Positions 45,066 through 56,835 of a stretch of DNA of 64,000 nucleotides are shown here, in pieces. Position 1 is the stretch's first letter; every line of letters starts with the position of its first letter. The stretch lies in assembly GCA_006386115.1 (NCBI GenBank), contig VFIW01000003.1:558001-622000 (forward strand), read 5' to 3'. This DNA comes from Globisporangium splendens (lineage: Eukaryota; Oomycota; Peronosporomycetes; Pythiales; Pythiaceae). The translations under genes and the position numbers were made by a program. The notes beneath the pieces were generated by a model, which worked only from the letters and a program-made list of their open reading frames with translations, did no database searches and was not told where the DNA came from.

Positions 45066-45327
45066 TGTGCTTGTGCAAGAAACTGGGATGTGAAATGTGA
45101 GCGCTGGTCGGTGAAATGGAGAGTGACCAGAAGTGTGTGAACAGCGGTGAGAGGGAGTGATTTGGTACGATGGGGCAATACGCTCTGCGTTTCGTACTGC
45201 TGAGTTCAGGAGCCACGCATGGCAGTCATAACAAAGCCATCTGGTGCACACAATCGGAGACTTTGGTGCTGAACTCGAGAGGGAGTTGCGGCAGCTTTAT
45301 GCTGTATGGCAGGTTGCCAGTCGAGCG

Positions 45328-45331
<4 letters not shown>

Positions 45332-45359
<28 letters not shown>
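45332..45359. repeat. (GA)n run, 3' tail of the retrotransposon
   Basis: Dinucleotide run lying exactly between the target duplication and the element's 3' untranslated end, so it is part of the insertion rather than of the host site. Confidence 0.8.
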
Positions 45360-45362
<3 letters not shown>

Positions 45363-45875
45363 AATTCTCTCTAACTTATGATCTGCATACAGTTTAAGAA
45401 TTCCTGAGTCTCATTAACACTGCTGAGTGTGAGGTGTTTCTAAGTTTTGACGGTGTGGCACCGATATCATTGTCGAGTAGAACTGCGACTTGGGACATAA
45501 GAATTTGATCGTTCCCCCGCGATTCGTCGGTGAGTATCTTCGCACTCTTGGAGTTCATTGCCACGTTGGCGAGAAGATCGGCCATCTTGTTTTGTTCTCG
45601 TTTTGTGTGATTCCAGGAGATCCACGCAAAGTTGGCGATGATTTGGTTTACCCGAACTGCTAGTGGCTGCAACTCGGTCTGGCGTATTGAGGAGAACCCG
45701 TTCTGGGCTGCGATAATCATTTGGCTGTCTCCGAAGACTTCCAATTTGACTTCATAGTGCTGTAGGTAGTGTGCACTGTATGCCAGGCCATCTTTCAGCG
45801 CGCTGTATTCGCACCGGTTGTTCGTGACTTCTGGTCCCATGTACGCATAGCCGCATGCTTTGAGTTCCCATCGAC
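45332..45875 (-). mobile_element. 5'-truncated RNase H non-LTR retrotransposon, copy 2
   Basis: 544 bp on the minus strand, flanked by a perfect 16-bp direct repeat GCCAGTCGAGCGCTTG (45316..45331 and 45876..45891), the target-site duplication. It encodes the RNase H C-terminus from ELKACGYAYMGPEVTNN to the same stop as copy 1, differing by one residue seen (TKRE versus TIRE). Its 3' end carries a (CT)n tail, visible as (GA)n at 45332..45359. Confidence 0.9.
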
Positions 45876-45891
45876 GCCAGTCGAGCGCTTG

Positions 45892-46422
45892 TGCCCCAAG
45901 GACACTGCTCTCGACTCGTCATGATGCTGTTTCAGAGGTCCGCATCTCAACCACAGCTGCTTTTCCGCATCGTTCAGCAGCAGCAGCAAGCTGCCGTTTC
46001 CACCTGCTCATCGACTTCACGAGTCCACACGAAGCAAACTCTTTCATCTTCAATAATACGACCGCTTTCAAAGACTAATCAGCTTTTTGCCGAGTTACAA
46101 CAAACTTACAACAGATTTCATTCTTTTGTCATTTGGCACCTTAATATGTTGCATTTAGCAGTGTCGCAGTCTCTTTTGTTCAAAGTATCATCATCAAAGC
46201 AACCATAATCAAATTAAAGATGCATAACAGTGCACTCGAATGACATGGAAAATAAAAATAGATGACGGAAATACAAAACCCCAACGATGATGCACTGAAA
46301 ATGATGATGCACTGAAAAAAGGCTCTGTACTTTTTATGCAGTAATATTAGGCACCTCATTCAAACACTTTTTCGTCTGATACTTGAGCATATCTTGGAAG
46401 CTACAATTGTTGACATGTGGCA
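45892..46422. other. Intergenic
   Basis: No gene seen. A short GATGATGCACTGAAAA duplication is present near 46287-46317. Probably includes the 3' untranslated region of the minus-strand gene to the right. Confidence 0.45.
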
Positions 46423-47082
46423 TTATTCGCAGCACAAAAATTCAATAGTGTAGACGCCAGCCTTGACCATGGCGCTGGCGTACTTGGTCTCCTCGCAGCT
46501 CTTCGTGGGCTCGCGCACGGCCACGATCGTGGGCGGCGACCAGCCGAGCGTGTGCGCGTCCGTCATGGCCACGAGTGCCTTGTCCTTCGGGTCGCGCGCC
46601 ATGCGCGTGTACTTGACGAGGTGCGCGCGGAGCTCGTTGTTCGAGATGAACTCGCGCGACTGGAGCCCGTCCTTCAGGTACGTCACCTGGTTCTTCCGCT
46701 GCTCCAGTTCCTGGGCTCTGGTCTTCAGCATTTCCATCTGCTTCAAGAACGCTGGTAACGCGATGCGCTGGTCCTGGAACTCTGCAAAGCCGTCGCGGAC
46801 GAGCGTCTGCGTCGAGAGCGGTACGTTATTCACCCGCTTGAGGCATTGGTACAAGTACTGCAGCATAGCAGGCAGTTGGTCGCAGCTCAGCGTCGCGGAT
46901 TGTAAAGTACGCTGTGCGTTCTCCGCTTCTTCTTCGGACTCGGAGTGCAGCGTGAAGCCCGGTTGGTAGGTCTGCATGAACGCGTTCTGGAAATCCACAG
47001 CGTCGAACTCGTGCAACGGGGTCTCCTTGGCGACGTCAAAGGGGCTCTGGGAGCCGAGTCCAGTTAGTCCGAAGAACGCCAT
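46423..47082 (-). CDS. Conserved-looking protein of unknown function, coiled-coil
   Basis: 219 residues from the ATG at 47082, chosen because MAFFGLTGLGSQSPFD looks like a conserved N-terminal motif; the frame runs 37 codons further upstream without obvious content. The middle (residues 100-150) is a charged helix, EFQDQRIALPAFLKQMEMLKTRAQELEQRK, likely coiled coil. No signal peptide or membrane segment. I do not recognise the family. The short FGLTGLGxxxPF opening reminds me of axonemal microtubule-associated proteins, and oomycete zoospores are flagellate, but this is only a guess. No intron is needed. Confidence 0.7.
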   Translation of the reverse strand: MAFFGLTGLGSQSPFDVAKETPLHEFDAVDFQNAFMQTYQPGFTLHSESEEEAENAQRTLQSATLSCDQLPAMLQYLYQCLKRVNNVPLSTQTLVRDGFAEFQDQRIALPAFLKQMEMLKTRAQELEQRKNQVTYLKDGLQSREFISNNELRAHLVKYTRMARDPKDKALVAMTDAHTLGWSPPTIVAVREPTKSCEETKYASAMVKAGVYTIEFLCCE

Positions 47083-47539
47083 GATAGTGACGCAGCACGG
47101 AATGGAAACTGAGGTCGGGTATGTGGGTTGGCAGTGAAGCACGCTTTGTGCGTATTCGATTCTGTCGAAAATGAATGGAATGAAAGAATGCACATGCTTT
47201 CTCGATCAACGGCATCGTGTGATCAGAAATTGTGCTAAAATAGATCATATACGCGCGTATTTATACACTCGCGCATGCCGATGTATGCATGCCTCATAAA
47301 GCATCGATGAGAGCTCCGATACTGCAGCCAACGAAGAGCATGTATGCCACCGAAAACAAAATGCTGGCAAAAGATTATGGGAGTGTGCTAGTACGACTTT
47401 ATTATCCAATGTTTAAGTTTCATATCGAGATACTCTTTCTTGTGTTTTGCTGGCACAAAGTTGAATGCAAAATATCAGTATGTACGTGAAGAAGTCTGCA
47501 GGTCATCACTTGTGGCTTTTTTGCCTTGTTGTCCGATGT
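47083..47539. other. Intergenic between tandem minus-strand genes
   Basis: No gene seen. It holds the promoter side of the coiled-coil gene and the 3' end of the kinase gene. Confidence 0.5.
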
Positions 47540-48953
<1,414 letters not shown>

Positions 48954-49689
48954 GCTCGGCGACTGACTGCTTTCTTGATAATACCTTCCGCAGTGGTGGC
49001 GGCACTCAATTTTCCCACTCGGTCGTTGAGGTTTCGTAGTGAATGGCAGAGATCTATCGATTCGGAGCTAATTTCATTCCCATGCTTCTCAGGTGTCATT
49101 GAACTGTGCGACGACCTTATGAGAAGGATCCTATCGGGCAAGACTAAAACTGTCGACCGACAGCAGCTCGCACAAGACCAGCGCCTGGACGCCAAAAGTG
49201 CAGCCGAGTTTATGTCCGATCCAGCCACATGCTCTGTCTTGTCGCGTCGCATTGATCGGTGAATTTCCCAAGCACAGCAGCCGGGTTTCCTTTTATTCTG
49301 GATACGGCTCGAGTTGCCCAAGTTCAAGTTTGCTTTGCTGGTGCCATGCGTGACTGAGTCGTAGTAGGGAGGCATTCTGCGCTTCTATCGAGTGTAAAGT
49401 CAATCACCTTAATTATGGAAATCTGATCGGTAAAAGCTGCATGCAGCTTTATCATCTGAAAGGACATGGCAAAAGAAAAAAGAGACTTACCTTTAGATAC
49501 CAGGAACTTTGTCTTCATAAGATCGAATAACCTAAACTTTGCTCATGTTTGCGCCAACCCCGTCTGGCGTATTACAGATAGCTTAAGTGGAGCCACGCGA
49601 GTCAGGACAACCTGGTTTTTGGTTGCTCTAGAAATCTTCAATTGTCGTCTTCTCTCTATTTACTCTGCTAAAAGTAGAGACAGCATTCT
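48954..49689. other. Intergenic upstream of the kinase
   Basis: No confident gene. A minus-strand ATG at 49518 followed after nine codons by a good GTAAGT donor could be a first exon of the kinase gene, but I could not find a matching acceptor. Confidence 0.35.
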
Positions 49690-51306
49690 TTAATCGATCG
49701 CTTGGAATGTGAGCACGACGGGTTTCTGTACAGTTCTCAAATACCGCGTTCCTTGGTCAAAGCCGAGTTCACCAACATTTTTCTCCCCGACGCGCACCAA
49801 AATGTCACCCACTGCGACTCGCTTGAGCCCTGCACACGTACTCTTTCCCGTTCGCTTCGTGATCAGCATCACAGCGCCAAGCTTCGACATCGCTTCACGA
49901 ACAGTGAGACCGAATGGTCCATCAGTCCATTGGATTTGATAAAATGCAGATTGATCGATCGTGAAATAGTCTTCGCTGTTGTTGTTCACATTCATCGGCG
50001 CCTGTGGTTCTTCGACTTGGTTGTTCGAGAAGCTGTTGTGTCGCCCTGCTACCGAACTCTTGCGGTCTGCAGTGTACCCCAAGATACTGGGCGAGGCTGC
50101 AACTTCTTGCTGTCGTGGTGGACTTTGTTTCACGTGGACAGGGACAGGAACAGGGATAGGAGTAGGCGCCGAGTACGAGAAATCCCGCAACTCTGGCTTC
50201 GACTGTTTTCGTTGGTTCAACTGCTGCTGTGGCGGCTCTTGTTGACGCTGTTGTGGCTGGTTCTTGGTCGAAATGCTCATGGTTGACATGCTCAGCTTGC
50301 GCACCGGATCACTTTCCGCGTCTTCTTTTCGTCGGCGGAATCGCAGCACAGCAGGCTTGGGCATGCTCATGATGTAGTTCATGGTCTCCGCAAACCCAAG
50401 TCGCTCCGTCGATTGATCATTCACCATCACGATCTCATCATTCGACTGCACGAGTCCAATCTGACGCGACGTGCCTTTACCCGTAAACGAGCGCACAAAA
50501 GGCAGTCCGGCACGGGATTCACCGACCACCAGACCGAGAGGACCATACTCCCACAAGAAGTCGTATTCGTCTTCTTTCAGCTCGGGGATCTCCACATTCA
50601 AATGCTCCTTCAGCGGTTTGCGGAAGCGCAGCATAATCGGTTTTGGCAAGTCCCGAATGATCTTGATAATCGCGTTCATCGAGTACTCGCACGTCGGGAT
50701 ATCGTTCGCGTAGATGAGCTCGTCACCGACTGCGACATCGCGCAAGAGCGCCGGGTTGGTCACTTTTTCCGCATTGATGCGCTTCACGATCGGGATCTTG
50801 CTCTTCTCATCCGGTGTGAGCACAAGCCCCAAGGGACCGGACTCCCACAGATAGTCGTATTCATTCGGCGCCAGATCTGGAATGTTCTTGCCCGTATCGC
50901 CAAACGGCGACAGCTGCAGCGTCAACCGCACAGGTTTGTGCACCGACCGCAGGTACTTTGTCGCGTTCTCGGCACCCAAATGGTACACGCGCTGCTCGCC
51001 GATAGCCACGATCATATCACCCGGAAGCACTTCCTCGAGTCCCGAGAACTCGAGGTTCGCCTTTGGCGCCGTCCGCTTCGCGAGCAGCAGCACGGTGCCG
51101 CGGTCCGAATTAACGGGCGTCACCGTGAACCCAAACGTCGAGCCGTCGAGCCAGTCGACCGTGTACATCTTGCGCTCGTCGAGCACGATCGCGGGACCGT
51201 CGTAATTCGCCTCGCGCTGGATCACGGAATCGCGCGCCGGCGGCGAATTCGTCGTCTGGCCGCTGCCGCGACTCGTGATCGTGTCGCGGTACTCGAGCGT
51301 GCTCAT
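49690..51306 (-). CDS. Tandem PDZ-like repeat scaffold protein
   Basis: Single-exon, 538 residues, ATG at 51306. Four PDZ-like units are visible, each opening with a Y-x-(V/L/I)-x-W...GPLGLVL-type carboxylate-binding loop (residues about 48, 150, 250, 450), containing a GDELIYAND or GDMIVAIG strand and closing with KPVxLxF. The third and fourth units are separated by a Gln/Pro/Ser-rich linker (QQRQQEPPQQQ). The units resemble one another, so the protein arose by internal duplication. PDZ domains bind C-terminal peptides; a cytosolic scaffold role near membranes is the usual inference. No catalytic domain or membrane segment is present. Confidence 0.75.
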   Translation of the reverse strand: MSTLEYRDTITSRGSGQTTNSPPARDSVIQREANYDGPAIVLDERKMYTVDWLDGSTFGFTVTPVNSDRGTVLLLAKRTAPKANLEFSGLEEVLPGDMIVAIGEQRVYHLGAENATKYLRSVHKPVRLTLQLSPFGDTGKNIPDLAPNEYDYLWESGPLGLVLTPDEKSKIPIVKRINAEKVTNPALLRDVAVGDELIYANDIPTCEYSMNAIIKIIRDLPKPIMLRFRKPLKEHLNVEIPELKEDEYDFLWEYGPLGLVVGESRAGLPFVRSFTGKGTSRQIGLVQSNDEIVMVNDQSTERLGFAETMNYIMSMPKPAVLRFRRRKEDAESDPVRKLSMSTMSISTKNQPQQRQQEPPQQQLNQRKQSKPELRDFSYSAPTPIPVPVPVHVKQSPPRQQEVAASPSILGYTADRKSSVAGRHNSFSNNQVEEPQAPMNVNNNSEDYFTIDQSAFYQIQWTDGPFGLTVREAMSKLGAVMLITKRTGKSTCAGLKRVAVGDILVRVGEKNVGELGFDQGTRYLRTVQKPVVLTFQAID

Positions 51307-52572
51307 CTTTTCTTACCCTGTACTACCCGATGGTGTGGAATGCGCGGATGTGTGAAATGTACCCAGCGTCGACACTGGGTAGAGGGTCTTCTTGCTCCTG
51401 CTGCTGAGGGTACCTGCATGCATCCATATCGACAGCATCATCATATACCCGCAACCATACACAAGAGAGAGAGAGAGTGAGTGTCATACTATAAAGAGCA
51501 CCCATAGTGAACAAGCAGCCATTTCTGGGTATGCATGGACGCATGTTCATGGGGAAACGCACCGCCGCGTGGCCAAATCGGAGACTGAGCGCGGAATGCG
51601 GAATGGCGCGCGAACTGACTGCCTGGCTGTATGGAGTTTGTTTCCACACTTGGCAGCGCTTTGTTGACGCCAGCTGGTTGGGATCCTCCTCGTACTGTAA
51701 AATGTTCCACCCTTTTTTTCCTGGCGCCCCTTCTCCCTCCCTTCCCTCTCTTCAAGAAACAAAAAAGATCCTTGGATAATAGGTGCAGAGAGTGCAACAA
51801 CGCCGTGTTAGTGATTTCATGGAGAGTTTCAGGGAAGAGCAAACTTGTAGAGAGGTTGTGAAGGTTCTTAAAACGAGCGAGCGTGCATAAACAAAAATAG
51901 GGATTTGGCAAGCAAAAACACTTCGAAGTGCTCTCGGAAACCTTTCGTAGTTGATATCTAGAGATTTCAAGAATAATAGATGCACAAAGTTACAATTGGT
52001 TTACACCTTCATTAAGTGATAGTTTGTGATATATTATATTCTGTGTTTTGGGGTATGGGAGAGCGTCGAATATGGAGACAGTTTGCAGCGCCGATGCAAT
52101 TCCTGCTCACTCACACTATTAAAAAACGCTATGTAAACCAATCTCAACGGAAAGAAAAGCCCCGTTGCAACTCCATTGTGTTGGGCTTGTCCACACAATT
52201 GTTCATGGCTTTTCGTCTCAAAAGAGAAAAAAAAGAGAGAAAGCGTCGCCATCCCCGTGTTTTCTATTTCTTTCTGATGCGGAGCCCCTCTATCTGACTA
52301 TGATACCCCCAGCTGCAAACAAAGAACATCTCCATTAAAAACGCATTAAGTACGCACTGAACCAAAAAGAAAAGAGGACGCACAACCTATGCAATTGCAG
52401 AGGCAAAAGTGACCAGACATCCGAGTCGAAGTAGTACCGTCCTTTGCCGCTCTTTTTGAAGCAGCAGCAGTCCATACAAAAACCAAGATCTTCTGACCAC
52501 AAGTCTGCAATTCCGCATTCTCGTTGGCAAACACACCGCCTAATTACAAGTTACCAAAGAGCAACATACAAA
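51307..52572. other. Divergent intergenic region
   Basis: No gene supported between the scaffold and the membrane-protein gene. Small GA-rich and A-rich runs only. Confidence 0.5.
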
Positions 52573-53481
52573 ATGGCGCTGGCAGGCATGGCAGGTGTGG
52601 CGGTGCCCGTGGTCGTGGTGCTGCAGACGGTGGTGATGTCGCTGGAGATCCTGCAACACCTGCTGCTGGCGCGGCTCGTGGCCATGGCGCTGATGCTCGT
52701 GGTCTGGGGCGGCTTCCTGGCGCGCGACGTGCAGGTGAAGGCGCTGCTCGCCGCCGCTGTCTACCACGGCGTCTCGGAGATCTTCCACGAGTGGCGTGCC
52801 AACTTCCCGAGTTTCCGGCGCAAAGGCAAGGATCGACAGGTGATCCGCTGGTCGCTATTCTGGGTGCGCGTGTTCATCTGGGGGGCTACGTTCGCGGCGT
52901 CTTCGAGCGCGATCGCAGGTTCCGGAACGCATGGAAGCAGATTGGGAGAGTTTAGTGTGGCGGGATGCGCGATTACGATATGCACGCTCACAGTGTACTG
53001 TGAGATCATCGAAGTGCTCGTGCTGCTCTATTTTGCTGACCAGGAGATCCCGTACCGATGGCGTGTGCGCGTGCCTCTGTGGCTGTTGTCGGCGCTCATC
53101 GGAGTCTCTGAAGCCTCCGGATTGCTTTCAAGACTCACCCTGCATCTCTTGGCACGCGTGACGCCGTGGGGACTCGTTGGTGTGCTGGTTGCAGGGATGC
53201 TGGTGTCGATCCAATTTCCGTGGCATCTCGCGCCAGCAGCGCTCTATCGGCTGAAAGAGAGAGTCAAGAACGTGGTCGTGGGTCGGACGAAGACGACAAG
53301 AAAGAAGAAAGCACGATCGAGTATTCTGTCACATGCTACGAGTGACGTCGAAGTCGTGGAAGAAGTGCCGCGTGCTCCTGAGAAGAACTATTACAGATTC
53401 GACCAGGCGCGGTTGGTGAAGCATTTGAGTGAAGAGTGGGACGACACCGAAACGGATGAGAGCAGCATGAGCAGCTTCTAG
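52573..53481 (+). CDS. Multi-pass membrane protein of unknown function
   Basis: 302 residues from the ATG at 52573, placed immediately before a hydrophobic N-terminus (VAVPVVVVLQTVVMSLEIL). I count six to seven hydrophobic helices between residues 8 and 225, then a basic then acidic cytosolic tail ending in DETDTDESSMSSF-like acidic/serine residues (DDTETDESSMSSF). Base composition is GC-rich like neighbouring real genes. I do not recognise the family; transporter-type sequence motifs are absent. Confidence 0.75.
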   Translation: MALAGMAGVAVPVVVVLQTVVMSLEILQHLLLARLVAMALMLVVWGGFLARDVQVKALLAAAVYHGVSEIFHEWRANFPSFRRKGKDRQVIRWSLFWVRVFIWGATFAASSSAIAGSGTHGSRLGEFSVAGCAITICTLTVYCEIIEVLVLLYFADQEIPYRWRVRVPLWLLSALIGVSEASGLLSRLTLHLLARVTPWGLVGVLVAGMLVSIQFPWHLAPAALYRLKERVKNVVVGRTKTTRKKKARSSILSHATSDVEVVEEVPRAPEKNYYRFDQARLVKHLSEEWDDTETDESSMSSF

Positions 53482-54530
53482 TCGTCCTCTGTCTCCAGTT
53501 CGGCAATCGCGTTATTTATTCTATCCCAGCGTCTCGCTCTGCGGCTACGAGCGTCTTCCTCAATAAAAAAGGTTCTATTTGCACGCGCAACTGGTCTTCT
53601 TGCTGTATTTGTTTGCTGCCTCATGACCTTGTGGCGTTCCGCGCAGACAAAGGCGGCAATTTGAATCGGTCCATTCCTCGTCCAACAAGTTCGTCCAAGT
53701 CGCGTCCAGGTGGTGTAGGTGCCGTGGAGATTCGCCGCAGCCGCACAGGCGAGATCGAGATCCCGTTCGACAATGCTGTTTTACTGCGTTGCAGTCACGG
53801 CAATGGATTTAACGCACCAGCAGAGACGCCATGGGCAAAGCCCAGTTTCTCAGAGGGCAAGATCGCTTCTTTCTCGTGTTCCTGATTCGTGGAGCTCTTC
53901 GGGGGTTCAAGCGGAAGTAATCTGGTTTGGAAAAGGTACACATTTTTCTTCATTAGTTCGTTCGAGTTTGCTTTTTAACCTTGTTATGGCTAGAAATGCA
54001 AATACAGACCTTGGGATTCGTGACTTCTTCAGGTTTTCACTCGAGATGCTGGGTATTTTGGACGCGTGTGGTTCCACGCCGGATTCTTTTCCTTGCTTTT
54101 GCTGTCGGTGCTGTTGGTGCTCGGCATGGGCGAAGCGAAGGACGACGAGTATCCGCTCTCCGAGTGGGATGGCGACGAGGGCAGCGGGAAGCCTCGACCT
54201 GGTTGGCGCTTGCTCGGAGACGCGGCTTCGGGGCTCTCGCGCGCTTTCATCGTTCGGCAACGGTGTTTCGCGCTTCTTGCTGCTGTTCGGCGTTTGACTG
54301 CTTTCAGGACGCCAACTCTGAACGCTTGCTCATCGCTCCCACAGTGCACGCTGGCCACATTTAAATATACCCGCGCGTAGAGAGAGGGTTACACTACATG
54401 AAAAGCGCATCTGCAATACGCGAAGGTGCATCGCATCGCTGCAAACTGAACGCAGACGCAAGCCACAAATAGCTCCATTTTCAGGCTCACACACCATCAG
54501 AAGTGCAGACAGCACAATGGTCGAAACGGC
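53482..54530. other. Intergenic with an unresolved short coding candidate
   Basis: AATAAA-like AATAAAAAA at about 53560 may end the previous gene. Around 54036-54300 (+) there is a hydrophobic run (GFFSLLLLSVLLVLGMGEA) followed by an acidic segment, preceded by a CTTCAG acceptor-like site. I could not build a full exon chain, so no gene is called. Confidence 0.35.
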
Positions 54531-54534
54531 ACAA

Positions 54535-54630
54535 AAGCAGCATTTTGACCAATCACATTGTTAACTAAAATTTGAAGCCAATCATTTAGATTATTGACAA
54601 AGATATGTGCATTTCAGCCAATGAGACGCG
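54535..54630 (+). promoter_or_regulatory. Triple CCAAT box upstream of mitochondrial bL33
   Basis: CCAAT occurs at 54549, 54578 and 54618, 30-40 bp apart and all on the plus strand, ending about 95 bp before the start codon of the ribosomal protein gene. The spacing suggests a promoter array. Confidence 0.5.
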
Positions 54631-54716
54631 AGGAGTGGTTGCTTGCTCGTTCATTGGCACAGAAGCCCGCAATTTCTCACCGCCTGCCATTGTGACAGTG
54701 AACCAGCAGCAGAACC

Positions 54717-55206
54717 ATGGCCAAGGTGATGAACGAATGCGCGCGTATGTATGTGTGTGTGTGTGTGTGCGCGCGCGCCTAATACTGACTGCTGTCTATT
54801 GCTATGTGTGTGCACATAGGGAAAAGCAAAGAACGTCGTGATCAAGATGCTGAGTGCCGCTGGCACCGGGTACGTCTCCTATTCTCGCTCTCCATGGAGC
54901 TCTGTGGACAACTCGGATGCAATGGTGGATCTCTGACTGTATGGCTTCTCTGCTTGCTTATTTACCGTCAATAGGTTCTTCTACACGACCACGAAGAACC
55001 CGCGTAACGTGACGAGAAAGCTCTCGCTTCGCAAGGTGAGAAATATCGCGCGTTTATGTGCTTTCAATCGCATATGCGGCGGCAAAAAGAGTGACCGATT
55101 GATGTGCGCGTGGATGTGTGTGACTTTCTTTTATGGGATTTTGTAGTACGACCCAGTTGTCCGACAGCACGTGATCTTCAACGAGACCAAGATCAAGAAG
55201 GGTTAA
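54717..55206 (+). CDS. mrpl33: Mitochondrial large-subunit ribosomal protein bL33
   Basis: Four small exons, 54717..54725, 54820..54869, 54975..55035 and 55147..55206, with clean GT-AG ends and phases 0, 2 and 0, give a 59-residue protein beginning MAKGKAKNVVIKMLSAAGTG and containing FYTTTKNPRN, KLSLRKYDP and VVRQHVIFNETKIKKG. These match the bacterial and mitochondrial L33 family closely in order and length (bacterial L33 is about 55 residues). The protein is basic and would be imported into mitochondria as part of the large ribosomal subunit; as in other L33m proteins no long cleavable presequence is seen. A GT repeat lies in the first intron. Too short and split to appear as an open frame. 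Confidence 0.92.
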
Positions 55207-55503
55207 ATAGAGCGCAGCTCGCTCTAGATCCAACGCTCGACATGTGGTGCGTGATGAACGTGACGAAAAGATAATATACACAACCTTCTCAGACAACGTT
55301 GCACAAGCCAATGAATCCCACAGGCGTGATTGATTTGTGTATGCGATCATTCACTCGCTTTTGTCAACATGAACGCATAGAAGCTCAAGAGGGTAATGCG
55401 CTGTGAAGCGTCTATCGAATGCTTCATCGCAATATTGTTTATATCCGCGCAGCAACAGCCAATAACGCGACCAACTTCGTCTATTGATCCTACATCTTCG
55501 TTA
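55207..55503. other. Convergent intergenic region
   Basis: Separates the 3' ends of bL33m and the CDK-like gene. No gene seen. Confidence 0.5.
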
Positions 55504-56835
55504 TTAGACGATGCGACGGCCTTTGATCATGAACGTGTGCTCGTTCTCGTTCTCGTCCATGATGACAGTGACCTCTGCGGCCGCGGTGCCCATCGACCGC
55601 GTGCTATTGCTCTGCGCGCTGGTTGAAGACGGCGCTTTACCCGCAACTTGCAGCTGTCGCTCGGGGATCTCGGGGATCACGAGCTCCGACGGGTCCACCT
55701 GCAGAGGTTCTTCCTGGAAGAACGCGTGCTTCAGTGCGTTCTGCACCGAGATGCGCTTTCTCGGGTCCAGTTGCAGCATTTGCGACATCAAATCGACGCC
55801 GACGCTTGACAAACTGGGGAACTGTTCGCTCAGAGGCTTTGGGTGCGTGTCTTTAAAGTTGAGGTAGAACGGGAGCTTGGCGGCGTCGTGCCACCCATTT
55901 TCCGCAGGCGACCCGAGCGCCTGGAAGATCCGACTTAACTGATCGATATCCGAGAGCGCGCCGTCGAAAAATGGTTTCCGCAGCAACAATTCAGCAAAAA
56001 TGCAGCCGACAGACCACACGTCGATCTCAAAGCCGTACTGCTCTTCGCCGAAAAAGAGCTCCGGCGCACGATACGCTCTCGTCACGACCTGGATCGAGCG
56101 CTTTGTCGCCGTGCTGCCATCGCCATCCTTTGGATCGTGAATCGTCGTAGCCATGCCAAAGTCCGTGATCTTTGCCGTGCGCTGCGAAATCGAGAGCAGC
56201 AGGTTGTTGGGCTTGAGGTCGCGGTGCAGGATCTTGCGCTCGTGGAGCTCCGCGACACCCTGCAGCAGCATGTGCAGGTACGTCTTCACGTGCGCGATCG
56301 GCAACTCCGGGATGTCGTCCGTCGCTTCGAGGACGGCTTCCAGATCGCTGTCCATGTACTCCAGGATCAGGTACATCTTGTCATTGTGCCCGACTACATC
56401 CAGGATCTGCGCATTATTCACATGCGCGCAGTAAGAAAAGACAACATACACGCATACAAGTTAGAAACTACGCCACACGTAATGCATACGCCAACACAGA
56501 CATCATATAGAGAGCCACAAACATGTAGATAATACCTGCACGACGTGGCTGGCATCGCGGCAGAGCTTGAGGTACGCCGATTCGTGCTTGCCGACGTCGT
56601 GTCTGCCGAACACCTTCTTGATCGCGACACGGCGGCGGCGCACACACTCGTTCTCTTGCGTGCCATCGTCTCCCTCATTGTGTGCTACTTGGAGACCGGC
56701 GTACACTGTCCCATACGTGCCGCGGCCGATCTCCTGGTGTTTCTCATATGCGCCAATGCGCTTGCGCTCCGCGATCTTGCGCTTCATCTTGTGCTTTGTG
56801 TGGGAATCAAAGGCACAAGATGAGTGTGGGTGCAT
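55504..56835 (-). CDS. Cyclin-dependent-kinase-like protein kinase (CDK7/CCRK-like)
   Basis: Two exons, 56835..56536 and 56406..55504, joined in phase 0 across a 129-bp intron, about 400 residues; a second possible start is the ATG 16 codons in. The kinase domain spans residues 30-320: GRGTYGTVY, VAIKK, HRDLKPNNLLL, DFGMA, VVTRAYRAPELFFGEEQYG, DVWSVGCIFAELLLRKPFF and DQLSRIFQALGSP, the last two typical of CDK7 and cell-cycle-related kinase. The cyclin-binding PSTAIRE helix is replaced by VGKHESAYLKLC, and a 20-residue acidic insert (NEGDDGTQENECV) precedes the VAIKK lysine. The T-loop is Ser/Thr-rich (DGDGSTATKRS). The C-terminal 80 residues are Ser-rich and unstructured. Likely nuclear, in cell-cycle or transcription control. 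Confidence 0.87.
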
